From Hamiltosporidium magnivora (taxonomy: Eukaryota > Microsporidia > Dubosqiidae), in NCBI GenBank assembly GCA_004325065.1, contig PITI01000334.1, forward strand, positions 1 to 14,256: DNA of 14,256 bases. The letters run 5' to 3'. Numbering within the stretch: position 1 is the first letter of the stretch; each line of letters starts with the position of its first letter. Below, one piece after another: positions 1-8,908 of this stretch. The notes below the pieces were generated by a model, which ran no database searches, was not told the origin of the DNA, and was given only the letters and a program-made list of their open reading frames with translations. The translations under genes were made by a program, and so were the position numbers.

Positions 1-3
1 ATT

Positions 4-544
4 ATGAATAAAAATACGATCTTAAATGTTCCAATGTCGAATGAAAGCTATAGAATGGAATCAATCAGATATCAAACAACAGATAGATACATTTTCGCTC
101 ACTATGTTTACAAACAACGGTGTATCTGCTAATACTTTTTCTCACAACCAACAGGCGTTAAGTGAAAGATCTCAAAACCAAAACTGTAATATAGATAACA
201 ACCAATGTAATTTAAATCTAGAATTGCAAAATGCGAATCGACATAATAGTTCGTATTTTAACCTGGAATTTAAATATATTTTCATGCTATTTCTTTAGAA
301 TACCCTTTTAATGCTTTTATCCGCCACTTCAGTGTTTGAAAATGTTTTCATTAGACTTTTCACGCTTCATTATTTAGTTGTTATATTCATATTTTACAAA
401 TATATTAAAGAATGTAATAATATAGATTATCTTTTGATCGGTTTTTGGATTTTTTTTTATTTTAGCAAATGTTTTTTTAGTGCAAATAGTTATATAGGCT
501 GTATTAGAGAATATATTTATGTTATGGCACTAAAAAGTTTGTAG
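4..544 (+). pseudogene. Broken copy 1 of a polar/membrane paralogous gene family
   Basis: No known protein is recognised. An ATG at 4 opens a frame beginning MNKNTILNVP and including SYRMES, closed by TAA near 130. The sequence then continues in the next frame (ATG 26; open to TAG 296-298) with an Asn/Gln/Ser-rich stretch (around SANTFSHNQQALSERSQNQN, nt 128-187). That same frame resumes after the TAG and runs from 299 to a TAG at 542-544. The tail is hydrophobic, with segments near 269-330, 356-405 and 428-480, and ends in YIGCIRE and MALK. The case for one broken gene is that copy 2 (8358-8908) shows the same blocks in the same order and reads through the position of this TAG. The full length would be about 180 residues. 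At least one frameshift and one in-frame stop are present. The role is unknown; the layout suggests a membrane-anchored protein with a low-complexity domain. The window begins 3 bases before the ATG, so the upstream region is unseen. Confidence 0.7.
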
Positions 545-2564
545 GTTTGATATTTATTGATATTTTAAAAAATAGTACCAAACATTATATGTAAAATGTA
601 ATGTCTTAAAAATGTTAAGCTCTTGAATTATTTATTAAAATTTTCTTCAAAGATTTAGTCTTTTGACCAAAAAAATGTTTTGAAATCCATTTTTCCCTCA
701 AAATATATTTGATAGCTTAAACTTAAATTCGAATTATAAATATCTATAATAGACATGGTAGATATTTTTTTTATCATTTTCAGTTTTTAAAAAAATGATA
801 TTTGAATGTGAAAATTGTAATTTAATGTTTTGAATCCGAAGTTTTATTCAGTTATTTTTTATAGTTTTTCTAGTTTTTCTTACAATTAATATGCATTTAT
901 GATGTCCTATTAAAATGTTTGTGCCATATGTCTTCTATTTAAAGTCATATTTCCTGCTTATATTGGTATATTTCATATAGTTATAGTTTATAAAATGGTA
1001 GATTATATCATTTTTTCTCTCTTAAATCGAATAGATGTATTTTAATTTTGTTTGTTTAAGTTGCAATTCATATAAACTTTCTTGATAATTAAAAATACTT
1101 TGATTTTTTTAAAAAATACAGTAAAAACATTTTTTTGACGCTAGGTATGAATAAAATATCTTTAATCACAATATTATTCCTTAATGATAAATCAATCGGA
1201 ATATTTTTTTTCTATTATTTTTATTCAAGGTTGCTCTAAGAATATTTTACGCTTTTTGTATATTTTACGGTCGATTTGAATAATCAAGGCATTTTAATGG
1301 ATTTCAGAAAATTATGGTTTTTTCTATTTTGAATTAAATTTACGAAACCACGATATATTTTCACGCTTTGATAAATATACATAAATTTGGCAAGGTGTGT
1401 CTACCACAATTCTAAACGACCAATATACAATCATTATCGGCCTGTCTATTGTATGACTCGCACTTCAAGATGTTTACGATGGTAAAGCTTTTTCTTTATA
1501 GAGTTTTTGCTAGCCAAAATTATTTTTACTTTCTTTTTTTTTTACTTATAAGCTATTTTCAAAATAATATAAAAAAGAGTGGATTCTAATTGATAATAAT
1601 ACTCTATTGAACGAAAACCCAATGATTTGTGCTCATTAAAGTTCATTATAGGTGAATTTTCATAAATAAGATTTCAAATTTGGGACTATTCATGCTTCGC
1701 AGTCAATGCCATGTCACCCGCTTAATTACATTTTTTAATATTCACCTAGGCGTTATTATAGTAACTGGTCGTTATTATAGATCCCAAATGGTAATTGTGA
1801 ACTTAAAATATATTACACTTTTATGCTAGAAATCTAAATATTTTATCCAATATTTCTATGTTCGTACTAAATATTCACTGAATTTTAAATTAATGTATTT
1901 TAAGACATAAATTAGATCTATAATACAAAAAACATGTGTTTAAAACGCCCAGCTACACATAAAATTATCAAAGGTTATAAAATATGGCTATGGAGCAAAA
2001 ATATTATTTTAAATTGCATATTTTTGTAGCTTTTAATTTCTTTTGCAAAAAAAAATATGTTTATAAATTCCGAATATATTTTTTTCTTTTATTTTGAGTA
2101 TATTTTTTATCTATATTCATGAATAGCATGTAAAATCTTTTTAAATTATTTGAAAGAAAGGGAAATAACAAGTAAAATAAAATTTTTGAATTTTGATTTT
2201 ATTTTCAAATTTATCTTTGTTGGCAAGAAGAGATACGGTGTTAAAGTTATTTTTTTGTTATTAAGTTGTGTTCTATTGTATTTTATTAAATTAAATCGAC
2301 AAATTTATAGCTTTATTACACCCTCACATATTTGAATTGAATCTGAGATTTTTACGTGATTTTTGTGACATTTCTCTCAAAAATATTAAAATTTTTATTT
2401 TTCATCTTATGTAGTTTACATCCTCTTCCACAGTAATTCTTGTTGCCAAAAGAGACCTAATTTAGCTGGTTTTCATGTTTTTTTTTATAAAATGATGCCT
2501 TTTTGTCAGCTTCTATCCTCTTTATTTTTCTTTAAGTTTCTTGGTTAAAAAAAATAGTCTATAG
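545..2564. other. AT-rich stretch with no convincing gene
   Basis: About 2 kb of very AT-rich DNA with many homopolymer runs. Two spots are richer in G+C. At 1416-1586 a 57-codon open run contains MFTMVKLFLYRVF followed by a hydrophobic stretch and ends at TAA 1587. At 1680-1800 there are only short open runs (around FGTIHASQSMPCHP). Neither is longer than chance allows at this base composition. An open run at 2150-2335 begins with TTG, has no ATG and is not called. An 11-bp direct repeat lies at 1751-1780. Confidence 0.4.
1751..1780. repeat. Short direct repeat CGTTATTATAG x2
   Basis: CGTTATTATAG occurs at 1751-1761 and again at 1770-1780, a 19-base period, inside a small G+C-richer patch. 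It could be a pair of binding sites or a slippage product. Nothing else supports a function. Confidence 0.5.
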
Positions 2565-2777
2565 AATTTAGAAAAGTACTATAGATTGTATATATGCCTT
2601 TATTCTTATGTTGATATAAGCGCATATGATAAATATTATGATCTTTCAAACAATATCGTTCCAACTTATCTCCCAACGGGTAAATGCCCACCAAGATTCC
2701 AACATGACTACCATAATTAGCCAAGAAGAACCTTTGCCGAGGTTCAAAACCTTGAGAATATCAAAATAATGATTTAA
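2565..2777 (+). pseudogene. Possible decayed coding fragment
   Basis: A frame opens after TAG 2562-2564 and reads 51 codons to TAG 2718-2720, then 18 more to TAA 2775-2777. The segment around VPTYLPTGKCPPRFQHDYHN and, past the stop, TFAEVQNLENIK looks protein-like, rich in Pro, Asp, His and Gln. It coincides with a patch richer in G+C than its flanks. No ATG lies in the first part, and the family is not recognised. An open run of 51 codons is not rare at this A+T content, so the support is amino-acid character plus the composition patch. It could equally be a stretch of chance open reading. Confidence 0.3.
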
Positions 2778-3083
2778 AGGAATTTAAATCCCAAGTAGGG
2801 TCTTATAATTGTTTTTCTACTATTCTGAATCAATATATTCAGTCTATTATTCTCGGTTCGAAATTTGATTTGTTTTCTGGTAACATCTTTTATTTTGCAC
2901 ACTAATTTTAACATTTTTTTGAAATGCTCATCACGATATATTTTCTATGCTTAAATTTTAATTATTTATGAAAATTGTATGAAATACTCAACTACTCATA
3001 ATAGCGTGGTAATCATTATTTATCAGAATTTTCGAGTCCGTTGTATAATTTGATATGTTTCCAGTGTTTACGGGTTAAAATAA
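2778..3083. other. AT-rich spacer, nothing seen
   Basis: No open run of interest, RNA gene or clear repeat was found here. A GGTTCGAAA at about 2852 resembles a tRNA T-loop but has no matching stems. Confidence 0.4.
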
Positions 3084-3529
3084 ATTTCAGTTCTCATAAT
3101 TTTATTCGTAACCATGATAAAACAAAGCTTGTGCCTTTCGCAGGCTCGTTGTTTTCTTTATGAAATCATTTTTTGTGACCCTAATGCGCTCATGCTATTA
3201 CCTAGAGCATTTATAAATTTCCTTTTCCAACGGTTTTGTGTGTTACCACCGGTTATCTTTTGTTTTTAAAAAAATATGCTTTAATCTGTGTAATAACAGT
3301 GTTGTCACAAGTATCTACTTTCTAATTTCTTGTTCACTGCTTAAAGTACCACTACCTTTCCGATAGCCTGCGACCGCAAACAGATATAATGGCATTGTCA
3401 ATCTCACATTAAGAGCATCTTTTCGGTTCGGGTATAAATGATAAATGCTTGTTTTGGGTTTCTGTCTTATATAGCTTATTTTGTCACCATTATGGTACTA
3501 TATTACCTATTCTGTGTATCGACGACTAA
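3084..3529 (+). pseudogene. Possible decayed gene in three successive frames
   Basis: Three overlapping open segments follow each other on the + strand. The first is 3084-3269, with an ATG at 3114 giving 51 codons (MIKQSLCLSQARCFLYEIIF at its start; LMLLPRAFINFLFQRF later). The second is about 3268-3441, interrupted by TAG 3364-3366 and containing TANRYNGIVNLTLRASFRFG. The third is 3413-3529, containing GINDKCLFWVSVLYSLFCHH and ending ILCIDD then TAA 3527-3529. The handover from frame to frame within a G+C-richer island, with Cys-rich hydrophobic character in all three, is what a frameshifted gene looks like. The product is not recognised. Higher G+C also lengthens chance open frames, so this is suggestive only. 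Confidence 0.35.
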
Positions 3530-3570
3530 TTAAGTTGAATTACTCCTAGATAATCTAATTTACACATCAT

Positions 3571-3831
3571 ATGTGGATAACCGTTCAAAATAAATTTTTG
3601 CATTTAGTTGCTGGTCATATCGTCTTTAAATTCTTTACATTTGTTTCATTTATATCCCTTCAAAGTAAAAATCTCGGAGTGCAACCTTCTCTTTTTATAA
3701 AGTTGTTTGTAGAACTAACTGTTTTTAAAAACGGCCAGAACATTTGCAAAATGTGCTATTTGTGGCGACTATTTTTTGAATTGAAACTACACAACACTTT
3801 GGAGTTCCTTAAACTATCTTTTAAAAGATAA
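3571..3831 (+). CDS. Hypothetical 86-residue ORF, possibly part of the same decayed region
   Basis: An ATG at 3571 gives 86 codons ending at TAA 3829-3831. The product is hydrophobic and aromatic-rich at the start (IVFKFFTFVSFISLQSK, residues about 18-34), then basic with three Cys/Trp-containing patches (NICKMCYLWRLFFELK, residues about 57-72) and ends in LKLSFKR. No family is recognised. By a rough stop-frequency estimate, an open frame of this length is expected about once by chance in a window this size and A+T content. Its position between 3084-3529 and 3867-4371, same strand, raises the chance that it belongs to one degraded locus. Confidence 0.3.
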   Translation: MWITVQNKFLHLVAGHIVFKFFTFVSFISLQSKNLGVQPSLFIKLFVELTVFKNGQNICKMCYLWRLFFELKLHNTLEFLKLSFKR

Positions 3832-3866
3832 AATCAATTGCAACTTAACTGAAAAGAGCATGTTAG

Positions 3867-4371
3867 CATAAAAATACAGGTTCCAATAAATATGCGGACC
3901 AATTCACACATATTGTAGCTTCGTGTATTTTCTTAAGATATCGGCTCAATGTACCCATACATAGATTAAATATAGAGTTCGAGGGCTTTCCCGCAGAAGT
4001 AACGAACAAGCTATTGCTACTCATATAGCAGACCTTATATATTTCGATTTTCTATCCTTGTATTTTTGCCTAAATATTTTTCTGAAATTCAATCAAAAAA
4101 CTTTGTTTTTTTGAGATTTATCAACTAACTAGACTCAGTGAATTCATAGACATTCTGACATACTTATTTAATACAAAGATTATTTGATGTTCATTATGGA
4201 GAAATAATTTTAAATACTTTCGTTTTAATCCATGTAAAGGCTCTACCGGCTCGTTTAGGTATTTTTAAAAAACCTTTGTCTTTATTTCATGTAAAAGACT
4301 TTGTTTATACCTTCATCTTTTAAATTATAGCGGTGCGAATTTCAGATGATCGGTCCGCCCTCGAACCTTAA
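3867..4371 (+). pseudogene. Possible decayed coding region (two open segments)
   Basis: The first segment is open from 3867 to TAG 4026-4028 (53 codons) and contains YRLNVPIHRLNIEFEGFPAE followed by VTNKLLLLI. The second runs in another frame from 4159 to TAA 4321-4323 (54 codons), with LIHVKALPARLGIFKKPLSL and then FHVKDFVYTF. It continues past the stop as IIAVRISDDRSALEP to TAA 4369-4371. Neither segment has a convincing start codon. The G+C is above the flanks, as at 3084-3529. The amino-acid make-up looks coding, but no domain is recognised. Confidence 0.35.
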
Positions 4372-5901
4372 GTGTCATAATATTAAGGTCAAATGTTTAA
4401 GCTCCCAGTAAATAAAGTAGCTAGCCTACTTTTTTTAAAAACAACTTTTAAAATCTCATAAAGAGTTTTGCAAAATTTTGTGATCTATTTGATAAAAAAA
4501 ATTAAAACGATGAGTTTAGAATTTTCAGTCATGAAAAAATTTTATGATATATTACCGATTCTAAAAAAAAGCATAATTAAGTTGTATCTTATTAAAAAAA
4601 CGAATTACTTACATATTTACTAAGCCATTATTCTTTCTCATCTTGGATTAAAACCTAAATTTATAGTATAATTAACATGTTTCTGGTCTATTAGTTTTAG
4701 ATAATTCATAATTAAATGATAAAGAAAGTTTGTTCTATAATTCGCATTTCTGAATATATTTTCACAACAATCGTAGGTTCTTTGGTCACATGATCTTAAC
4801 CAAACTATTTTCTTAAATTAGACCCATGAAAAAATAAATTTAATTATTTAATCTTAGGTAAAATTGTACCATTTCCTTGAATTTGGTAACGGAAAACATC
4901 ATTCCTATAGTTATGTGCCTTTTTAGAGAATTCCTTCCTACAAAATTTTCCGATCTTATTCAATATGTTTATATCCGATAATATCCAAGCTTCTTTTACA
5001 ATACATTCTATGATAAAATATCTAAATAATTATTATAATAAATGTGTCATACGGAATAAAGTAATTTTTAGAGATAATTAAATTACTTGGTTTTTGTTTT
5101 CTTTGAATCTAACACTTCTATATAAGAACTTATTGTGAAACCTGCAAACTTCGTCTAAATTTCATATTTTATTTTTCATGTGTTCTTTTAAATAGAATAC
5201 TTTTTCTAAGACTTATTTAGGGTTGGTTAGGCAAATAATATTCATGAAAAGACACGTTAAGCTTAAAAGAATCATTATTATCAGCCTTCATTGTTTTCTT
5301 CAGCATTCACAAACCAATTACTATTTTACTTATGCCAATAAATTTGTACGATCAATTTCAGCTTCGATGATTTAAATCATTGTAAGGCAAACTGACCGTT
5401 TGTGGGAATCTTTATATACTTCCAAATAAATTCGTGCTCTTCTAGAATATCTAAATTTAAGCATTCAAATATTGATTAATTAAGTTTAACTGTTACTTTT
5501 GCAAAATAATAAATACATGGGTTGGTATTTTAAAAGATAATTCGCATATAAAATCTTCATTAATAGAAAAGTCGTCTATGAAACTATGTTGGGGTATTAA
5601 ACTAATATTTGTATGCTAAAACAAATTTCGCTTGGTTTTACGAAATTCCGAATGCATCAGAAATGAGTAGCGGTTCATAATGAGCAATAAATACTTCATA
5701 TATTGAAATTTGCATATTTTTCTCTTATTTATCTCACTAGTATTTCTACTTTAATTAATTATTTTTTTGCAAACATACTTTTTACTGCCTAATGAATTAT
5801 ATTTTAAGATAAATAGTAGTGAAACAGTATTATCTACTGCTCTCTAATTTAAATAAAATATAAAGAATATTTGTATATATAATTTTTAATATTTACTTTA
5901 A
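4372..5901. other. AT-rich spacer, no gene seen
   Basis: About 1.5 kb of AT-rich DNA, dense in stops in the frames checked. No tRNA-like fold, long inverted repeat or composition island stands out. Confidence 0.4.
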
Positions 5902-6174
5902 ATGCTGGCTAATTTTGTTCGCGAAAAAAACATAGTAAGTCATTATATAAATATCGACGCTGTTACATATCCACGTGTTTATTGGTTTTTGATATTACCT
6001 TTTCATTTTGATTTAAAAACTATTTTGCAATATTCTTTTAAGGTCATACCATTGTGTCTTATGTATTTTGGGTTTTCATTCCCTATCCATCTCTACTTAG
6101 CATTCTTTTTACTAAACAATCAAAAATATTATCACATAGAAATAATACGGAATAAAATTACACATTCGATATAA
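5902..6174 (+). CDS. Hypothetical small membrane protein (90 aa), doubtful
   Basis: An ATG at 5902 gives 90 codons ending TAA at 6172-6174. After a polar start (MLANFVREKNIVSHY) the product is strongly hydrophobic, with probable membrane segments around residues 26-36 (VYWFLILPFHF) and 47-69 (FKVIPLCLMYFGFSFPIHLY and following). It ends in a polar tail (EIIRNKITHSI). No family is recognised. It sits alone in AT-rich DNA with no composition shift. At this A+T content a single 90-codon frame is near chance expectation, and T-rich DNA automatically yields Phe/Leu/Ile-rich products. It may be a real small gene or a chance frame. Confidence 0.3.
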   Translation: MLANFVREKNIVSHYINIDAVTYPRVYWFLILPFHFDLKTILQYSFKVIPLCLMYFGFSFPIHLYLAFFLLNNQKYYHIEIIRNKITHSI

Positions 6175-6845
6175 AATCGTTTTTCGGTCTTTGATCATGT
6201 AGTGATAATATTTTTTAAGTAAGTAAAAAAGCTTTTAACCAATCACCCACAAGCTGCAAGTAAAATATAAGTGTAAAAATTTACTTTTTATTTTACGAAC
6301 TATTTTTTTCATAAATTTTCATTTCAGTTGTTTAAATAAATCTATAGTAACATTTAATGCTAAGGATCGTAAATTCTAAAAAGAATTTTTGTTAATGTTT
6401 TTCAAACCCTTGATATCACAATCGTACTCAAAAAAGATAAGAGAAATCGCTTGAGCAAAATAAAAAAAATACTTGATTTCTTCGGAGATGATCTTTCTTG
6501 TTACAGTTTAATTTATACGAGAATATCTTTCTTGTTTTACCCGACTAAAAGTAGGCTTAATATTTAAATTTTTCACGATTTTGATATTTTTTAGTAAATG
6601 AAGTGATGGCCTGAATTTGCCAGAATACTTTAGCATTCATTTGACAGGCATAAAGTGATATGCTACAGCATAAGTCATAAATATGTTTTTAAGAAAAATA
6701 AATCAGCTATGCAATTTTATAACATCACCAAAGTATGATTAGTATGTATAAATAATTGCATTTTTACCGATCAAAACAACAAGATCGTAAGTATTTATGT
6801 AATTAGCATACACAATACCTATATATGCATCTTTAAAGTAATTAA
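6175..6845. other. AT-rich spacer, nothing seen
   Basis: No open run, RNA gene or repeat that I can support. A few short hairpins (for example TATGCTACAGCATA near 6659) are unremarkable at this composition. Confidence 0.4.
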
Positions 6846-7064
6846 AACGACTTTGCAGTCCATGAAATATTCACTTTAATCACCCGTTTGTCGCCTATCC
6901 ATTTTGAACATGATCTAATTTGCCTACGACTGAATGTATGTAATGGAGTTTCTGGGACGTTTTGCTCCCAACTAGTAAATAATTTAGGAAGTGACTTCCA
7001 TTTGAAAGCCCAAGGCTAGGTCGCGTCTATAAACCATACCATAAAAAGAAAAATATCAAATTAG
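6846..7064. other. G+C-richer island with open frames on both strands
   Basis: On the + strand a frame is open from 6846 to TAG 7017-7019 (57 codons), containing HFEHDLICLRLNVCNGVSG and LGSDFHLKAQG; it then reads 15 more codons to a stop near 7064. The opposite strand is also open over the same span, with a Trp-, Lys- and Arg-rich reading (RRQIRSCSKWIGDKRVIKVN). The strand cannot be decided by eye. Higher G+C lowers stop frequency on both strands, so this may be a relic of a gene or element rather than a gene. No family is recognised. Confidence 0.3.
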
Positions 7065-7202
7065 ATATAGATCGTAACTTAAAACCGATATATAGAATAT
7101 CTAAATAATGTGATTTTTACATATAATAGAAAATAGGTATGTAAAAAGACACTTGTATCTATTTTTTTCTTCTATCTATCTGGTTTTTATAACAGTACAT
7201 CT

Positions 7203-7463
7203 AAAACCATAATTCATTCATTCTCGACACTACATCCCTGTAAGAGTCTTGTTATCACTCAGTAATGCCGCTCACTACTCTCTTTCCGGTGAGTTCGTTT
7301 ATTTTTTGGGTTTCGTAACATGGCGGTTTTAAAAGATAGATTGTTAGCTCTAACCCCAACCTACAGCCTGGAGGATCAGACCATTTTATCGCCTCTTATA
7401 ACAAGCAGAGAATACCTTGAGCCAATTCTGCACCCAGCATGTTGGGGAACCAAAACCATAATT
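7203..7463. mobile_element. 237-bp insertion flanked by a 12-bp direct repeat (putative target-site duplication)
   Basis: AAAACCATAATT occurs at 7203-7214 and again at 7452-7463. The DNA between (7215-7451) is a sharp G+C-richer island, while both outer flanks drop at once to AT-rich sequence. Perfect repeats at the exact edges of a composition island are what an insertion with target-site duplication leaves. The ends (CATTCATTCTCG and TGGGGAACC) are not inverted repeats of each other. A 12-bp duplication is longer than usual for LTR elements and fits target-primed insertion of a non-LTR element fragment or SINE. Read on the minus strand, TGGCTCAAGG and, about 42 bases on, GGTCTGATCC weakly resemble pol III A and B boxes. 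The element family is not recognised. Confidence 0.5.
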
Positions 7464-7508
7464 TTAAACACAAAAAAATTCAAGTGTAACTTTAATCTCA
7501 GTATGTAA
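7320..7508 (+). CDS. Hypothetical 62-residue ORF starting inside the inserted island
   Basis: An ATG at 7320, the first after an in-frame TGA at 7290, gives 62 codons to TAA 7506-7508. Residues 1-44 (start MAVLKDRLLALTPTYSLEDQ; ending HPACWGT) lie in the G+C-richer island and look like ordinary protein sequence. From residue 45 the frame crosses the right-hand 12-bp repeat into AT-rich flank (TKKFKCNFNLSM), which reads like non-coding DNA. This suggests the beginning of a gene or element ORF cut off by the insertion boundary, so the last 18 or so residues are probably accidental. TTTTTTGGG lies just upstream; G-triplet signals close to start codons are known in microsporidia, but one example proves little. 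No homologue is recognised. Confidence 0.35.
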   Translation: MAVLKDRLLALTPTYSLEDQTILSPLITSREYLEPILHPACWGTKTIILNTKKFKCNFNLSM

Positions 7509-8228
7509 TTTGTCCGTTATCCAAGATAAAAATACAAGTAAATACACTTCGAAGCCATGAGATTGGCGCAAAGGCACAAAATTAAATATAATTTAGAAAT
7601 ACCTACGTTATACTGCACCAACGAAATACTCTTAACGAAAAAAATCGCTGTATAATCAGCCAAGCATTTTATATGGAACAAAGCAAGAGTTATGGCTGCC
7701 ATAATAAATAATGCTCAAAATATTTTTATATTTAAGCTATAATTTTTTACACAAAATCACTGTGTGGATATAAGGAGCTAAGTAACTTTTCTGACTCTTT
7801 TCACAAAAATTCGAGTTTATATATCAATTACAAAATTTAGATAGTTGAGATAAAAAAACTTTATGGCGTTCAAAAAACCTGTTTAAAGGCGTAATAAAGT
7901 TTTTTTAAATCCAATTTATTTCGTATTCTTACATTTACACGCATTTTTATTGTTTAAATATTCTTAAATAATTTTTTTGGCTGTAGTGAGATACATAGGC
8001 TTTTTTCTATTCGCGAGATATTAAACAAAAAAATTCACTTAGATTATAGTATTTATTTGATATTTAGATAGAAATAGATTAGATACAAAGGTAGATCTAC
8101 TAGATTAAGAGGATATTCTGTTCGGAAATAGTTTATAGACCAATTTTTATATTTTTTAAAATAATTAATCATATTAGAAACCGTTGAAAATCATTTTTAA
8201 ACGATTATGCGATGTTTAATCACACATT
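7509..8228. other. AT-rich spacer with one strong hairpin
   Basis: No gene is supported. A 61-codon minus-strand frame (7517-7702) has an ATG but is within chance length, has no composition shift and is not called. The notable item is the inverted repeat at 7851-7907. Confidence 0.4.
7851..7907. repeat. 14-bp perfect inverted repeat (hairpin)
   Basis: TAAAAAAACTTTAT (7851-7864) is perfectly complementary to ATAAAGTTTTTTTA (7894-7907), with a 29-base loop that has weaker inner pairing (CG/CG next to the stem). The run of T on the right arm would give an RNA hairpin followed by U-rich sequence. It may be a terminator-like or small element end, or chance in A/T-rich DNA. Confidence 0.5.
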
Positions 8229-8357
8229 TTGATCAAAAACGAGCAATGGAAGAAATTTAAAATGACATTGTTACTGAAAAAATATTTAACCTTATTATGT
8301 AAATTAAACATTGATTTTTTGACAGAGAAGTATATATTTAGACAAAAAATTGGTTTT

Positions 8358-8908
8358 ATGGATAAAAATATAATTTTTGAAAATGGGTTCCGAATAGAAG
8401 CTATAGAATAGAAACAGAAATATTCCCAGTTCCAAGCACAAGCTCAAATGGCTCTGCTCACACCCACGAGATTGTTAAAAACAATGATATATATGTTAAT
8501 CCTTCTGCTAACCAAGAAACGTTGAGCCAAAAATCTTTTAACCAAAACTTAGATATAGAAAATAATCTTCATAATTCGAATCGAGAATCTATATCTGGAA
8601 ACCAAAAAAATTATTTAGTTTTAAGCTAAAATTTATATATATTTTGTTTTTGTTTTTTCAAAATACATTTTTTATGTTTTTATTGGCAACCTCTTCTAAT
8701 AGTTATATTTTTACGCCAATTTTTTCGCTTTACTATTTCGTAGTTCTTTTTATATTTTATAAATAATGCAAGGAAGTAAATGTATTGCATATCTTGCTCT
8801 GGGATTTTGTATTTTCATTATATTAGCAAATTCTTTTTTGCTAAATATATTTATACAGGTTATATCAGAGAAACGGTTTAGCTTATGATATTAAAAATTA
8901 GAAAGTGA
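8358..8908 (+). pseudogene. Broken copy 2 of the polar/membrane paralogous gene family
   Basis: This matches the locus at 4-544 block by block, again over about 180 codons. An ATG at 8358 begins MDKNIIFENG (copy 1: MNKNTILNVP). The frame must then change: from about 8381 to TAA 8627-8629 it reads SYRIET, then an Asn/Gln/Ser-rich stretch including SANQETLSQKSFNQNLDIEN. The hydrophobic tail continues in a further frame from 8614 (KLKFIYILFLFFQNTFFMFL, then LATS; LYYFVVLFIFYK) to TAA 8764-8766. After another shift near 8804 it ends with GYIRE (8858-8872), TAG 8879-8881 and MILK before TGA 8906-8908. The equivalents in copy 1 are NTLLMLLSATS, LHYLVVIFIFYK, GCIRE and MALK. There are at least three frame changes and two internal stops, none shared with copy 1. 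The frame of the ATG is open upstream to 8229, but its only early start there is TTG. Confidence 0.7.

Noticed and set aside
1103..1118. Palindromic ATTTTTTTAAAAAAT-type runs
   Set aside because: T-run/A-run palindromes are expected in DNA of this composition.
2150..2335. 61-codon + frame with Lys/Phe-rich product
   Set aside because: It begins with TTG, contains no ATG, sits in unshifted AT-rich DNA and is within chance length.
2735..2752. tRNA T-arm-like hairpin (CGAGG, loop TTCAAAA, CCTTG)
   Set aside because: The bases that should form an acceptor stem about 65-70 positions upstream do not pair with those after the arm, and no D or anticodon arm fits.
3424..3434. GGTTCGGGTA, resembling a pol III B box
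   Set aside because: No stem, A box or acceptor pairing was found around it.
7215..7451. Solo LTR interpretation of the inserted island
   Set aside because: The ends are not TG...CA, and a 12-bp duplication is longer than the usual 4-6 bp of LTR integration.
7517..7702. 61-codon minus-strand frame with a hydrophobic product
   Set aside because: The length is common by chance at this A+T content, there is no composition shift, and it has no recognisable motif.
8229..8357. Upstream extension of copy 2 to a TTG at 8229
   Set aside because: The start is not ATG. Similarity to copy 1 can only be seen from the ATG at 8358, because copy 1's upstream sequence is outside the window.
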